64,000 bases of DNA from Luteimonas salinisoli (GCF_013425525.1 NZ_JACCKA010000085.1:1-64000), one strand, 5' to 3'. Shown: positions 1 through 7,866, numbered from the stretch's first letter. Notes: generated by a model from the sequence alone, not told the origin. A program made the numbers and translations.

Positions 1-1154
1 GGAAGGTCTGAACAACTCGTCCGTTCCGCGCGACAATAGCGCAACTTGATTGGGACAGCGATCGATGCAGCTGACGTTCGGTGACGCCGAGGGCTTGGGC
101 AAGGGCAAGCGGACCCGCAAGGAGATCTTCCTGGCGGAGATGGACCAGGTGGTGCCGTGGAAGGCGCTGCTGGCGCTGATCGAGCCGCACTACCCGAAGA
201 CGGGCCGCCCCGGCCGCCAACCGTACCCACTTGCCACAATGCTGCGCGTCCACTTCCTGCAGCAGTGGTACGCGTTGAGCGACCCGGCGATGGAAGAGGC
301 CTTGTACGACACTCCGGTGATGCGCCGGTTCGCCGGGCTCGGTGGGCTGGACGGCATCCCGGACGAGACGACAATCCTCAACTTCCGGCGATTGCTCGAG
401 ACGCACGACCTGGGCAGGCAGATCTTCGAGCAGGTCAATGCGCATCTGTCGCGTAAGGGCCAGAGCTTGCGCGCGGGCACGATCGTGGATGCGACGATCA
501 TCGCGGCCCCGAGCTCGACGAAGAACCAGGATGGCGAGCGGGATCCGGAAATGCACCAGACGAAGAAGGGCAACCAGTGGTACTTCGGGATGAAGGCGCA
601 CATCGGCGTGGACGAGGAGTCCGGGCTGGTGCACCACGTGGAATGCACGGCGGCGAACGCGGCCGACATCAGCCAGGTCCACAAGCTGCTGCACGGCAAG
701 GAAGGCACGGTACGCGGCGACAGCGGCTACGCCGGCATGGACAAGCGCGAAGAACTGCAGGAGGTCCGGGCGGCTTTCGTGGTGGCGGAGAAGCCTTCGA
801 AGATCCGCGCGATGAAGAACAAGCGCGACCGCCGGTACGCGGAGCGTTGGGAGCAGTACAAGGCGAGCCTGCGGGCGAAGGTCGAGCACCCGTTCCGGGT
901 GGTGAAGCAGCAGTTCCGCCACATCAAGGTGCGCTACCGCGGATTGATGAAGAACACCGGCCAGATGCTGACGTTGTTCGCGTTGTCGAATCTGTGGATG
1001 GCGCGCCGGCACTTGCTGCCGGCGACGGGATAGGTGTGTCCCCCGGGCGGGGAACCCCGCCCAAATGCGCCGAAAACGGCGCAACGAGCGTCGCAGAGCT
1101 TGTTGACCCCGAACACTGGAATCACTGCGTCAAGCCACGTTGTTCAGATGATCC
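1..1154 (+). mobile_element. IS5-family insertion sequence
   Basis: The element holds one transposase gene. Its ends form an imperfect inverted repeat: GGAAGGTCTGAACAAC at 1-16 against GGATCATCTGAACAAC read inward from 1154. The base after the right end starts CTAG (1155-1158), the usual IS5-type target. The left end coincides with the window edge, so the matching CTAG on that side cannot be seen. It interrupts a family-B repeat. Confidence 0.85.
65..1033 (+). CDS. IS5-family DDE transposase
   Basis: This 322-residue protein catalyses transposition of the surrounding element. The N-terminal part has the IS5 helix region (LSDPAMEEALYDT). The catalytic triad is visible as D142 in TIVDATII, D219 in VRGDSGYAG and E274 in KVEHPFRVVK, followed by the usual Y/R signature RYRGLMKN. 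I chose the ATG at 65 (MQLTFGDAEG) over a TTG at 50 because family members begin there. The frame is full length and uninterrupted, so the enzyme is probably active. A shorter, decayed relative lies at 37852-38697. Confidence 0.92.
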   Translation: MQLTFGDAEGLGKGKRTRKEIFLAEMDQVVPWKALLALIEPHYPKTGRPGRQPYPLATMLRVHFLQQWYALSDPAMEEALYDTPVMRRFAGLGGLDGIPDETTILNFRRLLETHDLGRQIFEQVNAHLSRKGQSLRAGTIVDATIIAAPSSTKNQDGERDPEMHQTKKGNQWYFGMKAHIGVDEESGLVHHVECTAANAADISQVHKLLHGKEGTVRGDSGYAGMDKREELQEVRAAFVVAEKPSKIRAMKNKRDRRYAERWEQYKASLRAKVEHPFRVVKQQFRHIKVRYRGLMKNTGQMLTLFALSNLWMARRHLLPATG

Positions 1155-1205
1155 CTAGACGGGGCGTAGCCCAAACTCTGCGCTGCGTTCCTTGGGTCGT
1201 CAAAT
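1155..1205. repeat. Family-B repeat, cut by the IS
   Basis: This is the right part of the family-B hairpin repeat. It keeps CTAGACGGGGC, the AACTCTGCGCTGCGTTC palindrome and CTTGGGTCGTCAAAT. The left part (GTTAGACCC in other copies) was separated by the IS and should lie left of the window. Confidence 0.75.
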
Positions 1206-1556
1206 GAAGTTCGGACAGACGCTTGGGCCACGGCCCTCCATGGCCGATCGTGGTGCCGAGGCCGTAGCCAGCGACGGGCGAGCTTGCGGTCGCAGGACCG
1301 TGGCTATTGCCAGCGCCTGGCGGTCCGGAGTGGTACCCCGATCGGACGAATGCACCTTGGCTTGCCGCCCTCGCCGGCCCGTCGCTGCCCGCTTGGCCTA
1401 CCGGCCGGAGCTTGCCTCCTCCGGCTCCACGGCGAATCTGGTCTCCAGCCCCTCGATTACCCCGCCCAGCATCTCCGCGACGGCCTGGCAGCCGACCGCG
1501 AGGTGCGGGAGGCAGCACACCGACCAGATGCCCACCGACCGGAACTGGACTCCATC
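1206..1556. other. Conserved family-B flank and gene remnants
   Basis: No intact gene is visible. About 190 bases after the repeat are closely similar to the flank of the family-B copy at 18526 (shared CTTGCGGTCGCAGGACCG and GACGAATGCACCTTGGCT). They run into a gene fragment at 1398-1505. The remaining bases up to 1556 show no recognisable feature. Confidence 0.5.
1398..1505 (-). pseudogene. C-terminal fragment of the 176-residue cassette family
   Basis: The minus strand reads GCQAVAEMLGGVIEGLETRF followed by EPEEASSGR and a stop. This matches the C-terminus of the intact protein at 30529-31059. The rest of the gene is missing and no start is present. It is one of at least four partial copies of this family in the array. 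Confidence 0.7.
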
Positions 1557-2000
1557 TCACGACACCGGCTTGGGGCGTCGCTCCGAGAACTTCGAATCCA
1601 GCAACTCAAGCCAAGCATCCACGCGATAGTGCTCCTCCGGAGCGAATTTGAGCATTCCCTTGAGCACTTGCTTCGCTTCCGACAGCTCACCCAGCTGGTA
1701 GTGGGCTTTGGCTAGTGCCCAGTGCGCCTCCGGACTGAGCGGCTGAGCCGTCACCCACTCCAGTGCAGTGAACTTGGCGGCCTTGCTTTCCCCCGATGCG
1801 AGCATCTCGTCAAGCTCGGACCTTCTGTTGTTGCTCCGGTTGATACTCCGCCCTTCTTTCACCGCGCCCAGTAGATTGACCGCGATTACGAAGAAGATGA
1901 CCAGCATGCCGAGCACGCCGAGCGCAATGGCGATCAAAAGCCACTTGATCGCCACGAGCTGGCTCAGTAACAGTGCAAAGGATTCCACCGAACTCTCCAT
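1557..2000 (-). CDS. Membrane-anchored TPR-like protein
   Basis: A 147-residue protein with a strongly hydrophobic segment at about residues 17-46 and a polar C-terminal half. The latter contains a tetratricopeptide-like pattern (EAHWALAKAHYQLGELSEAK), suggesting a cytoplasmic or periplasmic protein-binding domain tethered to the inner membrane. The ATG at 2000 lies just after GGCCTAGCG, the usual spacing for cassette genes after an attC-like site, though that site is degenerate here. No partner or pathway can be named. Confidence 0.65.
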   Translation of the reverse strand: MESSVESFALLLSQLVAIKWLLIAIALGVLGMLVIFFVIAVNLLGAVKEGRSINRSNNRRSELDEMLASGESKAAKFTALEWVTAQPLSPEAHWALAKAHYQLGELSEAKQVLKGMLKFAPEEHYRVDAWLELLDSKFSERRPKPVS

Positions 2001-2167
2001 TGCGGCCTAGCGTTTGACATGAGCGGCGGCTGAAAGCAAGAGAAGCTTGCTGGAGGACGTTCGCTCGATGGAAGGGCCAGACATCTGGTTCTGGTTGGGG
2101 ATTGAGTGCTTCATGTGCTTCACACGGATGTGCTCTACAACCATTGCAGGGACTAGCGACTTCGCTC

Positions 2168-2446
2168 TCAGCGAACCTCGACTTCAGTACAGATACCGCT
2201 CTGGAACCAAACTTCGGCAACTAGCCGCCCTGCTCGCCATTGGGCAACATCTCGACCATGATCCATGCCGCCAAAGAACGTGCACGGCCCTGCTTTGCTG
2301 ACAACGTACTTGAAATCCCTCCCGATGAGGTCTCTGCCTGGCTCAAACAAAGCGCGAAGAGCCAATTCGGCCTTCTGGCGGCGCCTGCGACGGCGGACTA
2401 CCAAAGCGCCAAGCACCAGCGCGAGAAGAACTGAGATGGCGTACAT
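2168..2446 (-). CDS. Small membrane cassette protein
   Basis: A 92-residue protein. Residues 3-17 form one hydrophobic helix followed by an arginine-rich stretch, so the C-terminal part is probably cytoplasmic. The last 20 residues (LVAEVWFQSGICTEVEVR) closely match the end of the frameshifted EF-Tu-like cassette gene at 19877-20133, suggesting a fusion of a membrane leader to a shared C-terminus. The ATG at 2446 directly follows the attC at 2451-2509. Function unknown. Confidence 0.55.
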   Translation of the reverse strand: MYAISVLLALVLGALVVRRRRRRQKAELALRALFEPGRDLIGRDFKYVVSKAGPCTFFGGMDHGRDVAQWRAGRLVAEVWFQSGICTEVEVR

Positions 2447-2450
2447 GATG

Positions 2451-2509
2451 GCTAGCGTCTAAATTAAGCCGAGCCGCGAAGCGGCTTCGGCTTGAATGAA
2501 TTGTCAGGC
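2451..2509 (-). repeat. attC site
   Basis: It has outer core GGCTAGCG...GTCAGGC and the inner inverted pair AAGCCGAGCCGCG / GGCTTCGGCTT around GAAGC. The stop codon of the gene at 2504 lies inside its R' core. Confidence 0.85.
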
Positions 2510-2920
2510 ATCGTACCCGTGCAGCCTGAGGTACGCAGACAGCAATTTCGAGATGTCGTCCGGGTAGGCATAGAAGGCTCTATCTAGCTCATCCCAAGTA
2601 GAAAACCGGTTTGTCAGTGCGAAGAGCTGCTCTTCGCGCGCAAATCTGTCCGGGGAGGGGCCGCTGGGCCCAAAGAGGGCGTTGGCTCTTTTGACTATAT
2701 TGCCCATTTGTGTTGCACCGATAAGATCGAGCGCGGTTGGCGCGTACCTAGCAAGATCTCCAGAGCTATTGAAGTAGTACTGGTCAAAACCGCCGTTATT
2801 TACGTCGCCCTCCAAGCCCCAAATTGTGGCGAGCACACGATCTGGCTCACTTAGCGAGTTGAAGCCAGATTCGCTCAGTCTCGTGAGAGCTTTATCGAAG
2901 AGAGGCTGGAGTGTGTCCAT
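2504..2920 (-). CDS. DUF4375 (DMP19-like) protein
   Basis: A 138-residue cassette protein carrying the DUF4375 signature NGGFDQYYFNSSGD at about residues 42-55, followed by helices typical of the family. The founding relative, DMP19 of Neisseria, is a DNA-mimic protein. Whether this one mimics DNA is not shown by the sequence. The stop codon falls inside the attC at 2451-2509 and the start follows a family-B repeat, so the gene sits between one site of each kind. The family call is firm and the function open. Confidence 0.8.
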   Translation of the reverse strand: MDTLQPLFDKALTRLSESGFNSLSEPDRVLATIWGLEGDVNNGGFDQYYFNSSGDLARYAPTALDLIGATQMGNIVKRANALFGPSGPSPDRFAREEQLFALTNRFSTWDELDRAFYAYPDDISKLLSAYLRLHGYDA

Positions 2921-2924
2921 CGAT

Positions 2925-2996
2925 GCCTAATTACGGTTAGACCCCTAGATGGGGCAAAGTACGAACTCTGCGTCGCGTTCCTTGGGTCGTCAAATC
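2925..2996. repeat. Family-B repeat
   Basis: It reads GCCTAATTACGGTTAGAC, then CCCTAGATGGGGC, AACTCTGCG..CGCGTTC and CTTGGGTCGTCAAAT. The outer GACCCC/TTGGGTC and inner GAAC/GTTC pairs can form a long imperfect hairpin. Confidence 0.8.
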
Positions 2997-3240
2997 GAGG
3001 GCGAACGGGCGGTTGAGCGCCTTCCAGGCAGAACGTATAGGCAACCTGGCGCGTGCTCCAGGGGCCGGCGTCGGTTCACGCCACTGGCCGGGTCATGGTG
3101 GAGGAGGTCGTCCGTCGCCGGCGACTCCAACCGCGGCACCAGGCGGTGGTTCCGCATCACCTGCCGCCAGCTGCCGGCGGGCTGCGCAGGCACCGCCACC
3201 AGCATGCGCGGATTAGTGCCGAAGCGCGCGGGCCGCATTG

Positions 3241-3412
3241 CTAGGGTGGGCAATCGGCCGTCTCCATGCTGCCGTCGGCCCCGAGCTGGATTGCCCCGCC
3301 GCCGATGATCGAGATCACCAGCCCGTTCGACGTGTAGGACGACGTCGCGGGCGCGCCCGGCAGCACGCGCCACGAACTCGCTTGCCATCGACCGTCGGGT
3401 CGGCGCTCCAGC
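3241..3412 (-). pseudogene. C-terminal fragment of the HEAT lipoprotein
   Basis: The minus strand encodes about 57 residues ending GADGSMETADCPP, nearly identical to the C-terminus of the HEAT-repeat lipoprotein at 12476-14287. The 3' flank down to the family-B repeat also matches that locus in part. Upstream it is fused out of frame to a HigB remnant, so it has no start of its own. Confidence 0.75.
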
Positions 3413-3421
3413 GCATGGCCA

Positions 3422-3481
3422 TCACTGGTAGTCCTCGTAACGCAGAACGCAGGCGTTCCTATCCTGGAATTCGAACGTCAG
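3422..3481 (-). pseudogene. HigB toxin C-terminal remnant
   Basis: The minus strand reads LTFEFQDRNACVLRYEDYQ and stop. This is the end of a RelE/HigB-type toxin and is nearly the same as the remnant at 17201-17332. The following ATGGCCATG is where higA starts at 17201, but here it is replaced by the HEAT-protein fragment. It is a relic of a toxin-antitoxin cassette. Confidence 0.65.
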
Positions 3482-3918
3482 CCTCCGCTAGCCCTTGGCC
3501 TTGATCGCCACCAGGTCGTGCTCCGACGCGAAGCGATGTTCGACCCCAGCCACCCGAGTGCTCCGCTAACGATTGAAATGGTCACAAGCTCAACTGGTAG
3601 CGAGATTGCAGTCGGTCGTTGAGCGACTGCAGAGCCGTGAAGATGAAGCTGAAAGATCGCCCACACACCGACGAAAAGAAGGACGGTTGCGGTGTTCAAC
3701 CGCCTGCCGCCCAGAAAGCATGTCAGGAAGGCGAGTGGAGCGGTGGAGATGGCGGCCGCCAACGACGCTGCGAACAGGAACGCCAGGAGCGAGCCTGTGG
3801 CGCTGATGGCTTTGGCCCCCAACCCGGCGCCAAGGAAGGCCATTGCATAGACGAAGGCAAAGGCATGCGCGACGGCGACAAGCACGACCACCAGCAGTCC
3901 GAGAAGTGACGGCCTCAT
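3478..3918 (-). CDS. Multi-pass membrane protein
   Basis: A 146-residue protein with about four hydrophobic segments (roughly residues 5-32, 38-70, 76-95 and 110-127). It overlaps the end of the preceding partial gene by four bases (ATGA), suggesting translational coupling. The last about 16 residues are basic and run into the HigB remnant, so the original C-terminus may have been replaced. No family recognised. Confidence 0.55.
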   Translation of the reverse strand: MRPSLLGLLVVVLVAVAHAFAFVYAMAFLGAGLGAKAISATGSLLAFLFAASLAAAISTAPLAFLTCFLGGRRLNTATVLLFVGVWAIFQLHLHGSAVAQRPTAISLPVELVTISIVSGALGWLGSNIASRRSTTWWRSRPRASGG

Positions 3919-4118
3919 TCTGCTAGCACCCCCGCCTGGGGCGAACGCCGCAGCGGACTGGTCCTGGACGAGCTGCCGTCACCCAACGGCCAAGGCGCGA
4001 GCCATCCGTGCAGCGCCATGGCTGGCAGCAGGATCAGATAGGCCGGCATGCCGACCTTGAGGATACTCAAGGCGAAATGGAGTACGCGCCTCACTGGTAC
4101 GTCGAACTGCGATTCGGC
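3915..4118 (-). CDS. Partial membrane protein lacking a start
   Basis: An open frame of 67 codons with protein-like composition (VLHFALSILKVGMPAYLILL, then LHGWLAPWPL), ending TGA where the next gene starts ATGA. It contains one hydrophobic helix. No credible start codon is visible: the frame enters a degenerate family-B repeat at its 5' side, so the gene appears truncated by a recombination event. Together with the next gene it may once have been a two-gene membrane operon. Confidence 0.45.
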   Translation of the reverse strand, partial: AESQFDVPVRRVLHFALSILKVGMPAYLILLPAMALHGWLAPWPLGDGSSSRTSPLRRSPQAGVLAE

Positions 4119-4119
4119 C

Positions 4120-4172
4120 CCGATGGGCCCCCGCCGGCACTCTGCGCCTCGTGCTCCGGGTCGTCAAATCCG
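4120..4172. repeat. Degenerate family-B repeat
   Basis: It keeps GATGGGC, CACTCTGCGC, GTGCT and GGGTCGTCAAATC in family-B order but has lost the GTTAGAC end. The bases 4173-4346 next to it show no gene. Confidence 0.5.
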
Positions 4173-4346
4173 GCCGCGCGGTCAGCCTTCCGCTTCCAGG
4201 TGCGGGTACGTCCACGGCCGCAGTGAATTGCCAGCCGGCGCCCGACGCAACTGGCGCCTCGTTGCGGTGAGCATTGCGTGCCGCCTGGCGCTCAGGTTCA
4301 GGGGACGGTTTCGACAAGGGCGACGAGGTCCCACTGCAATCTGTTG

Positions 4347-5054
4347 TCAGAGTTCGACTGCCTGACCATCCGGATCGAAGTAGTAGATGTTCTCATGCTT
4401 GAAGCCCCAGGCACCTCCGGTCTTCCGGATGTGCGGCTCAAAGGTGAATAGACCGACCTCCCCCAGGCGAGCGTCGTTACCCTTTTCGATGTAACGACGA
4501 TGCTCACGGGCTGACTCGATGCTATGCCCGACGTTCCCGAGGAAGTCCAGATTCTCGAAGCCCTCAGCACTGATCATTGCGTTGGCGAATTCGAACAGCT
4601 CCATAAAGCGCATGCCTGGCTTCACTGCGGCAAGCATACGTGCATGAAGCTCCTGTTCGAACGCAATGCCCTCCTGAAACTCCAGCAGGCTGGGGCTTGC
4701 AGTACATCGACCGTTCTCCACCACGAAGCTTCGCGCACAGTCGCCCCAGACACCGTCTATCGACGGACTTAGATCGACCGTGACGAGATTCAGCTGACCC
4801 ACAACCTCGCTGCTCGGTTGGTACTCGCGACCAGATACTGAGAGGCAGCTCCGAGAGCCCAGTAAGACAAGCGCGGGGCAATTGTAGTACCAAGTGTCAT
4901 TAGCGCCACGTCTGGCCATCATTTGCGTGGCTCTCTGAACGATGCTCGCCTCTGTGTCGCCGGGAGTGATCGTACTCGCCAGTTCCGCCAGCACGTTCTT
5001 TGCAATGACTTGTGCTGCCTGATGCGCGTGAATGCTCGACACGAGATCTAGCAC
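4347..5054 (-). CDS. M24-family metallopeptidase-like protein
   Basis: A 235-residue protein with the pita-bread fold signatures of methionine/Xaa-Pro aminopeptidases. Metal-ligand positions appear as DLSPSIDGVWGDCARSF (two Asp), GHSIE (His), FTFEPHI (Glu) and KHENIYYF (Glu). It likely hydrolyses an N-terminal peptide bond or a related C-N bond in the cytoplasm; the substrate is unknown. It is short for the family and lacks the N-terminal domain of Xaa-Pro peptidases. It starts straight after the attC at 5046. A truncated second copy lies at 28552. Confidence 0.85.
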   Translation of the reverse strand: MLDLVSSIHAHQAAQVIAKNVLAELASTITPGDTEASIVQRATQMMARRGANDTWYYNCPALVLLGSRSCLSVSGREYQPSSEVVGQLNLVTVDLSPSIDGVWGDCARSFVVENGRCTASPSLLEFQEGIAFEQELHARMLAAVKPGMRFMELFEFANAMISAEGFENLDFLGNVGHSIESAREHRRYIEKGNDARLGEVGLFTFEPHIRKTGGAWGFKHENIYYFDPDGQAVEL

Positions 5055-5105
5055 CTAGATTGGGCCGCGCCGCGAAGCGACGTCGGCTTGGACGAGCTGT
5101 TGGGC
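5046..5105 (-). repeat. attC site
   Basis: It runs from CTAGCACCTAGATTG to GAGCTGTTGGGC around the GGCCGCGCCGCGAAGCGACGTCGGC stem region, matching the array consensus. Confidence 0.85.
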
Positions 5106-5108
5106 GCG

Positions 5109-5558
5109 CTACGTGTCCAGTGACACATGAGACGGGCGGCCGCCAACGAAGTAGCAGGTGAAGATATGCCCCGTGTTGTCAGTGAGGCATTCGAAGGAGA
5201 TGTCCCATGGATGGGACTCGACTCCGTGAAGCGGGACGCCTACGCCACAGAGTTGAAGCGCCAAGCGCCACTGCCCCGGAAACGTGCGCCCGAAGTGCTG
5301 CTCGTATCTAGGGATAATTAGCTCAGCTGCCTGTGCAAAGGCCCTGTCTGGATCGAGTACGATCTTGTTGAAGAACTCGGCTTGGGACACCGTGGGAGGG
5401 GCTTCACCGAGAGTGTCGATTGATACGGCGAGCTCATTCTCTGCGCATGCGTCATGCATCCAGTAGGGGCCGTCCCTGCCCTTCTCCAGAGTGATATGCC
5501 CGAATACCGGATCCTCGATGCTGATTGGTTTCCGCCAAAGGAAGTCTAGAAATGACAT
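5109..5558 (-). CDS. Uncharacterised cassette protein
   Basis: A 149-residue soluble protein. I chose the ATG at 5558 (MSFLDFLWRKPISIEDP) because an upstream in-frame start would run into the attC. It contains EDPVFGHITLEKGRDGPYW, resembling a recurrent family of cassette hypotheticals, and no membrane segment. Function unknown. It is bounded by attC sites on both sides, so it is a complete single-gene cassette. Confidence 0.7.
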   Translation of the reverse strand: MSFLDFLWRKPISIEDPVFGHITLEKGRDGPYWMHDACAENELAVSIDTLGEAPPTVSQAEFFNKIVLDPDRAFAQAAELIIPRYEQHFGRTFPGQWRLALQLCGVGVPLHGVESHPWDISFECLTDNTGHIFTCYFVGGRPSHVSLDT

Positions 5559-5560
5559 GC

Positions 5561-5620
5561 GCGCCCATCGCTTGAGTTGAGGCGTGCCGCGAAGCGGCAT
5601 CGGCTTGACGAACTGCCACT
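5561..5620 (-). repeat. attC site
   Basis: It runs from GCGCCCATCGCTTGAG to GACGAACTGCCAC with the CGTGCCGCGAAGCGGCATCGG stem. The outer core is diverged (GCCCATC instead of GCCCAAC). Confidence 0.75.
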
Positions 5621-5840
5621 AGAACCACCGCAGCCATGCAACCAGTCCTATACGTAGGTTACGAGGCCCAACGGTACCCGCGACCAGGGACACAACTGCG
5701 ACTCCGCCACCGCGCCAAAAAGCAAGAGCAAGCACGACGCAGGTCACACGCGGAAATGTCGATATGAGGCGTTTGAGCTGAGCCGACTCGAGCGAAGTTG
5801 GGCGCCACTGCTTCGCCAAGCGGGTGCAACTGCTGATCAA
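5619..5840 (-). CDS. Possible small membrane protein (TTG start)
   Basis: An open frame of 73 codons beginning TTG, whose start overlaps the stop of the preceding gene (TTGA). The C-terminal half is hydrophobic with a closing LVAWLRWF. There is no ATG and no clear ribosome site. It could be a coupled second gene of the cassette or chance coding in the 3' end of the cassette. Confidence 0.35.
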   Translation of the reverse strand: MISSCTRLAKQWRPTSLESAQLKRLISTFPRVTCVVLALAFWRGGGVAVVSLVAGTVGPRNLRIGLVAWLRWF

Positions 5841-6538
5841 AGGCGCTGCTCAAGTTGGTCCCAAGGTATTGGACAAGGGCACTCCGCATCAGGCCACTCG
5901 GCAGGCTGGGCCGTTAGCTCCAAAGGCGGACCGACGCTCAGCTCGGCACCAGACGGCTGGCTCTTCAGTACACGGCCACTGCTTGGCGCCCGCACTACCA
6001 GAAGCTCCGTCTGCGGCCTATAGCTGCTCAGTAGAGGATCTTTGTCATCTACCCCCAATTCTTGGCTCTCGTAGTCGTAGACGGTGAAGACCTCGTTCTC
6101 CGTACTGCGCAGGAAGTAGATGAGACCACCGTGCTCTGGTTCCTGAAAGCGCTTGGCTTCCGAGAACACGTAGCGTTCCTCGTTGACCTCGGCGCGCGTG
6201 AGATCGTCTCGCAACTGGGAGCGATAGTCGGGCCAACTGCGAACCCACCTGATGCTGGATAGAAGTGCGATGCCTGCACAGACAGGCGTGGCTACTGCGA
6301 CCAACCAAACTGTCGTGGAACTTTGCAGGCCCAGATTCAGGTTGAACGCTTTGCCGAGCACCCAACCCACTACGAGCCAGGCCACTACGACGAATAGCAA
6401 GCTCGCGGCCCACAGCACAAGGGCATTACCTGCGCCGCGCATCAATCGCTTGAGCGTATTCGGGGCCTCTGTAAGAAGCTTCCGCAGGGATTCGACTTCG
6501 TCCGGAGTCGCCTTGCGACGAGAGGTGCTTGTGGGCAC
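5837..6538 (-). CDS. Two-TM membrane protein
   Basis: A 233-residue protein with a basic N-terminus, two hydrophobic helices at about residues 40-66 and 79-98, and a large soluble C-terminal domain. It starts with GTG at 6538, close after an attC, as cassette genes here usually do. No family or catalytic motif was recognised. Likely inner membrane with a cytoplasmic domain. Confidence 0.65.
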   Translation of the reverse strand: MPTSTSRRKATPDEVESLRKLLTEAPNTLKRLMRGAGNALVLWAASLLFVVVAWLVVGWVLGKAFNLNLGLQSSTTVWLVAVATPVCAGIALLSSIRWVRSWPDYRSQLRDDLTRAEVNEERYVFSEAKRFQEPEHGGLIYFLRSTENEVFTVYDYESQELGVDDKDPLLSSYRPQTELLVVRAPSSGRVLKSQPSGAELSVGPPLELTAQPAEWPDAECPCPIPWDQLEQRL

Positions 6539-6551
6539 AACTGAATCCTGT

Positions 6552-6611
6552 GGCGCCTAACGGCTTGAGCTAGGCCGCGCAGAAGGCGTCGGCATGATTG
6601 ACTAGCTGGCC
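6552..6611 (-). repeat. attC site
   Basis: It runs from GGCGCCTAACGGC to GACTAGCTGGCC. The central GGCCGCGCAGAAGGCGTCGGC part is shortened relative to the consensus. Confidence 0.75.
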
Positions 6612-6646
6612 AGATGATGCCACGACAACTTCTGCCAGCACGACTA

Positions 6647-6925
6647 CTACTTGAACTCGTTGCCATCCCTGATGATCCCCATGACCGCATCGTGGCAAGA
6701 CGTGCATACGAAGCCACGCTCCAAGCCAGACTTCGGGTCCGTATTCTCGTGCACGCGGACAGTTGGACCAAAGCTAAACCGGCTTTGAAGCGCGATCACG
6801 TCTAGCGCCTTGTCGAAGTACACCCACTCTCTGCAGTTGATCGACCATGCTTGGCCGCGGTACGTTACGGATGCGCCGCTCCCGATCAGCGCTTCTTCCA
6901 GAGGAGCCAGGTGTTTGCAGACCAT
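6647..6925 (-). CDS. Small cysteine-containing cassette protein
   Basis: A 92-residue soluble protein containing YRGQAWSINCREWVYFD and a C-terminal FVCTSCHDAVMGI with a CxxC pair. The layout VCKHL...YRGQAWS...CTSC resembles a hypothetical family often carried by integron cassettes. The four cysteines could bind a metal, but this is inference. ATG at 6925 is seven bases from the attC. Confidence 0.75.
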   Translation of the reverse strand: MVCKHLAPLEEALIGSGASVTYRGQAWSINCREWVYFDKALDVIALQSRFSFGPTVRVHENTDPKSGLERGFVCTSCHDAVMGIIRDGNEFK

Positions 6926-6931
6926 ACTTTC

Positions 6932-6992
6932 CGCCCAACGCTTTAGTTAAGCCGCGCCGCGAAGCGGCGTCGGCTTGAATGACTGCTAGGCC
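6932..6992 (-). repeat. attC site
   Basis: GCCCAACGCTTTAG at one end and GACTGCTAGGC at the other flank a near-perfect CCGCGCCGCGAAGCGGCG stem. Confidence 0.88.
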
Positions 6993-7010
6993 GCATGCGC
7001 ATGACTATCA

Positions 7011-7247
7011 TCATGCCCAGCTAAGGCCAAGAAGCCCGCCCCCGATGTAGCCTACAAATACCGCGGAGAGAACTGCTACTGCCAATGTGCTTCTACGCCG
7101 AGCCAGTATTGGAAGGTAGACCAGAACTGGGGCAAGTAATACGTAGTGGATCGTCCAAGAGCGAGATAGCCAAAGGCCAATGGCGAGTGCACCTGCGAAT
7201 CCCAGAGTGACGCCTATGAGGAAGGGAATGGCTTTGGCGGAAATCAT
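7011..7247 (-). CDS. Small membrane protein
   Basis: A 78-residue, almost wholly hydrophobic protein with two or three helices (about residues 7-28, 33-49 and 55-76). It is a single-gene cassette between attC sites at 6932 and 7253. ATG at 7247 directly follows the attC. Function unknown. Confidence 0.7.
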   Translation of the reverse strand: MISAKAIPFLIGVTLGFAGALAIGLWLSRSWTIHYVLLAPVLVYLPILARRRSTLAVAVLSAVFVGYIGGGLLGLSWA

Positions 7248-7252
7248 TTCTG

Positions 7253-7317
7253 CGGCCTAACGCCTAGATTGAGCCGACCCGCGAAGCGAGTTCGGCTTGA
7301 ATGAATTGTTGTGCGCC
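7253..7317 (-). repeat. attC site
   Basis: GGCCTAACGCCTAGATTGAG to GAATTGTTGTGC with the GCCGACCCGCGAAGCGAGTTCGGC stem. This is close to the array consensus. Confidence 0.88.
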
Positions 7318-7446
7318 AACAGACTTGCCATGGCGCCCAGCCTCTAACTTGCTGCCGCAATGTAGGTCCGCTGGTCTACCTACCGGCACTTGCGCCCTCC
7401 GGGATGACGTCGGGCCGCGCCCCCGGGCAGGACACGTCGACGTTCG

Positions 7447-7866
7447 TCAGGCACCGCGCCGCTGCTCTGGAATTGATACCAGGCGAACCCCGGCAAGAAG
7501 TCCCACGCCGATACATCCCGGAAAGACCCAAGCCCAGTCACCTTGCTCTTGAAGAAGACTGGCCAACAGTAGTGCAGCCGCGCCCGCCACGAAGGACCAG
7601 CCGGACAGGTGGAACCCTTCGAGCGGCCTGCCAATGTCGAAGGGATTTGCACGCCAGCTCGGGGCTACCCATTCCTTGTCCGTACGGAAAACTGACAGGG
7701 CAACCACCGAGAACGTCGAGAACCCGATGAAAATGAGCGGGAAGTCCCAGCTCGGCGGCGCCGAGAAGTCATCTTGCATTGCAGCCTTGATCCCGAGCCA
7801 TGCGGGCAGGGACAGCACGATGAAGCCAATGCGAATCATCAACCAGGTATCCGACCTACTCTCCAT
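7447..7866 (-). CDS. Multi-pass membrane protein
   Basis: A 139-residue protein with hydrophobic helices at about residues 12-30, 42-58, 85-104 and 112-128. I chose ATG at 7866 because AGGAGG lies about 13 bases upstream. A short 22-codon frame (7857-7925) overlaps this start and may be a leader. Downstream (7318-7446) only a degraded piece of the 176-residue family's coding region is seen. No family recognised. Confidence 0.6.
   Translation of the reverse strand: MESRSDTWLMIRIGFIVLSLPAWLGIKAAMQDDFSAPPSWDFPLIFIGFSTFSVVALSVFRTDKEWVAPSWRANPFDIGRPLEGFHLSGWSFVAGAAALLLASLLQEQGDWAWVFPGCIGVGLLAGVRLVSIPEQRRGA

Noticed and set aside
3979..4317. 112-codon minus-strand frame
   Set aside because: It is arginine/alanine-rich and crosses a degenerate family-B repeat. 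The other frame (3915-4118) has a credible membrane-protein sequence coupled to the next gene.
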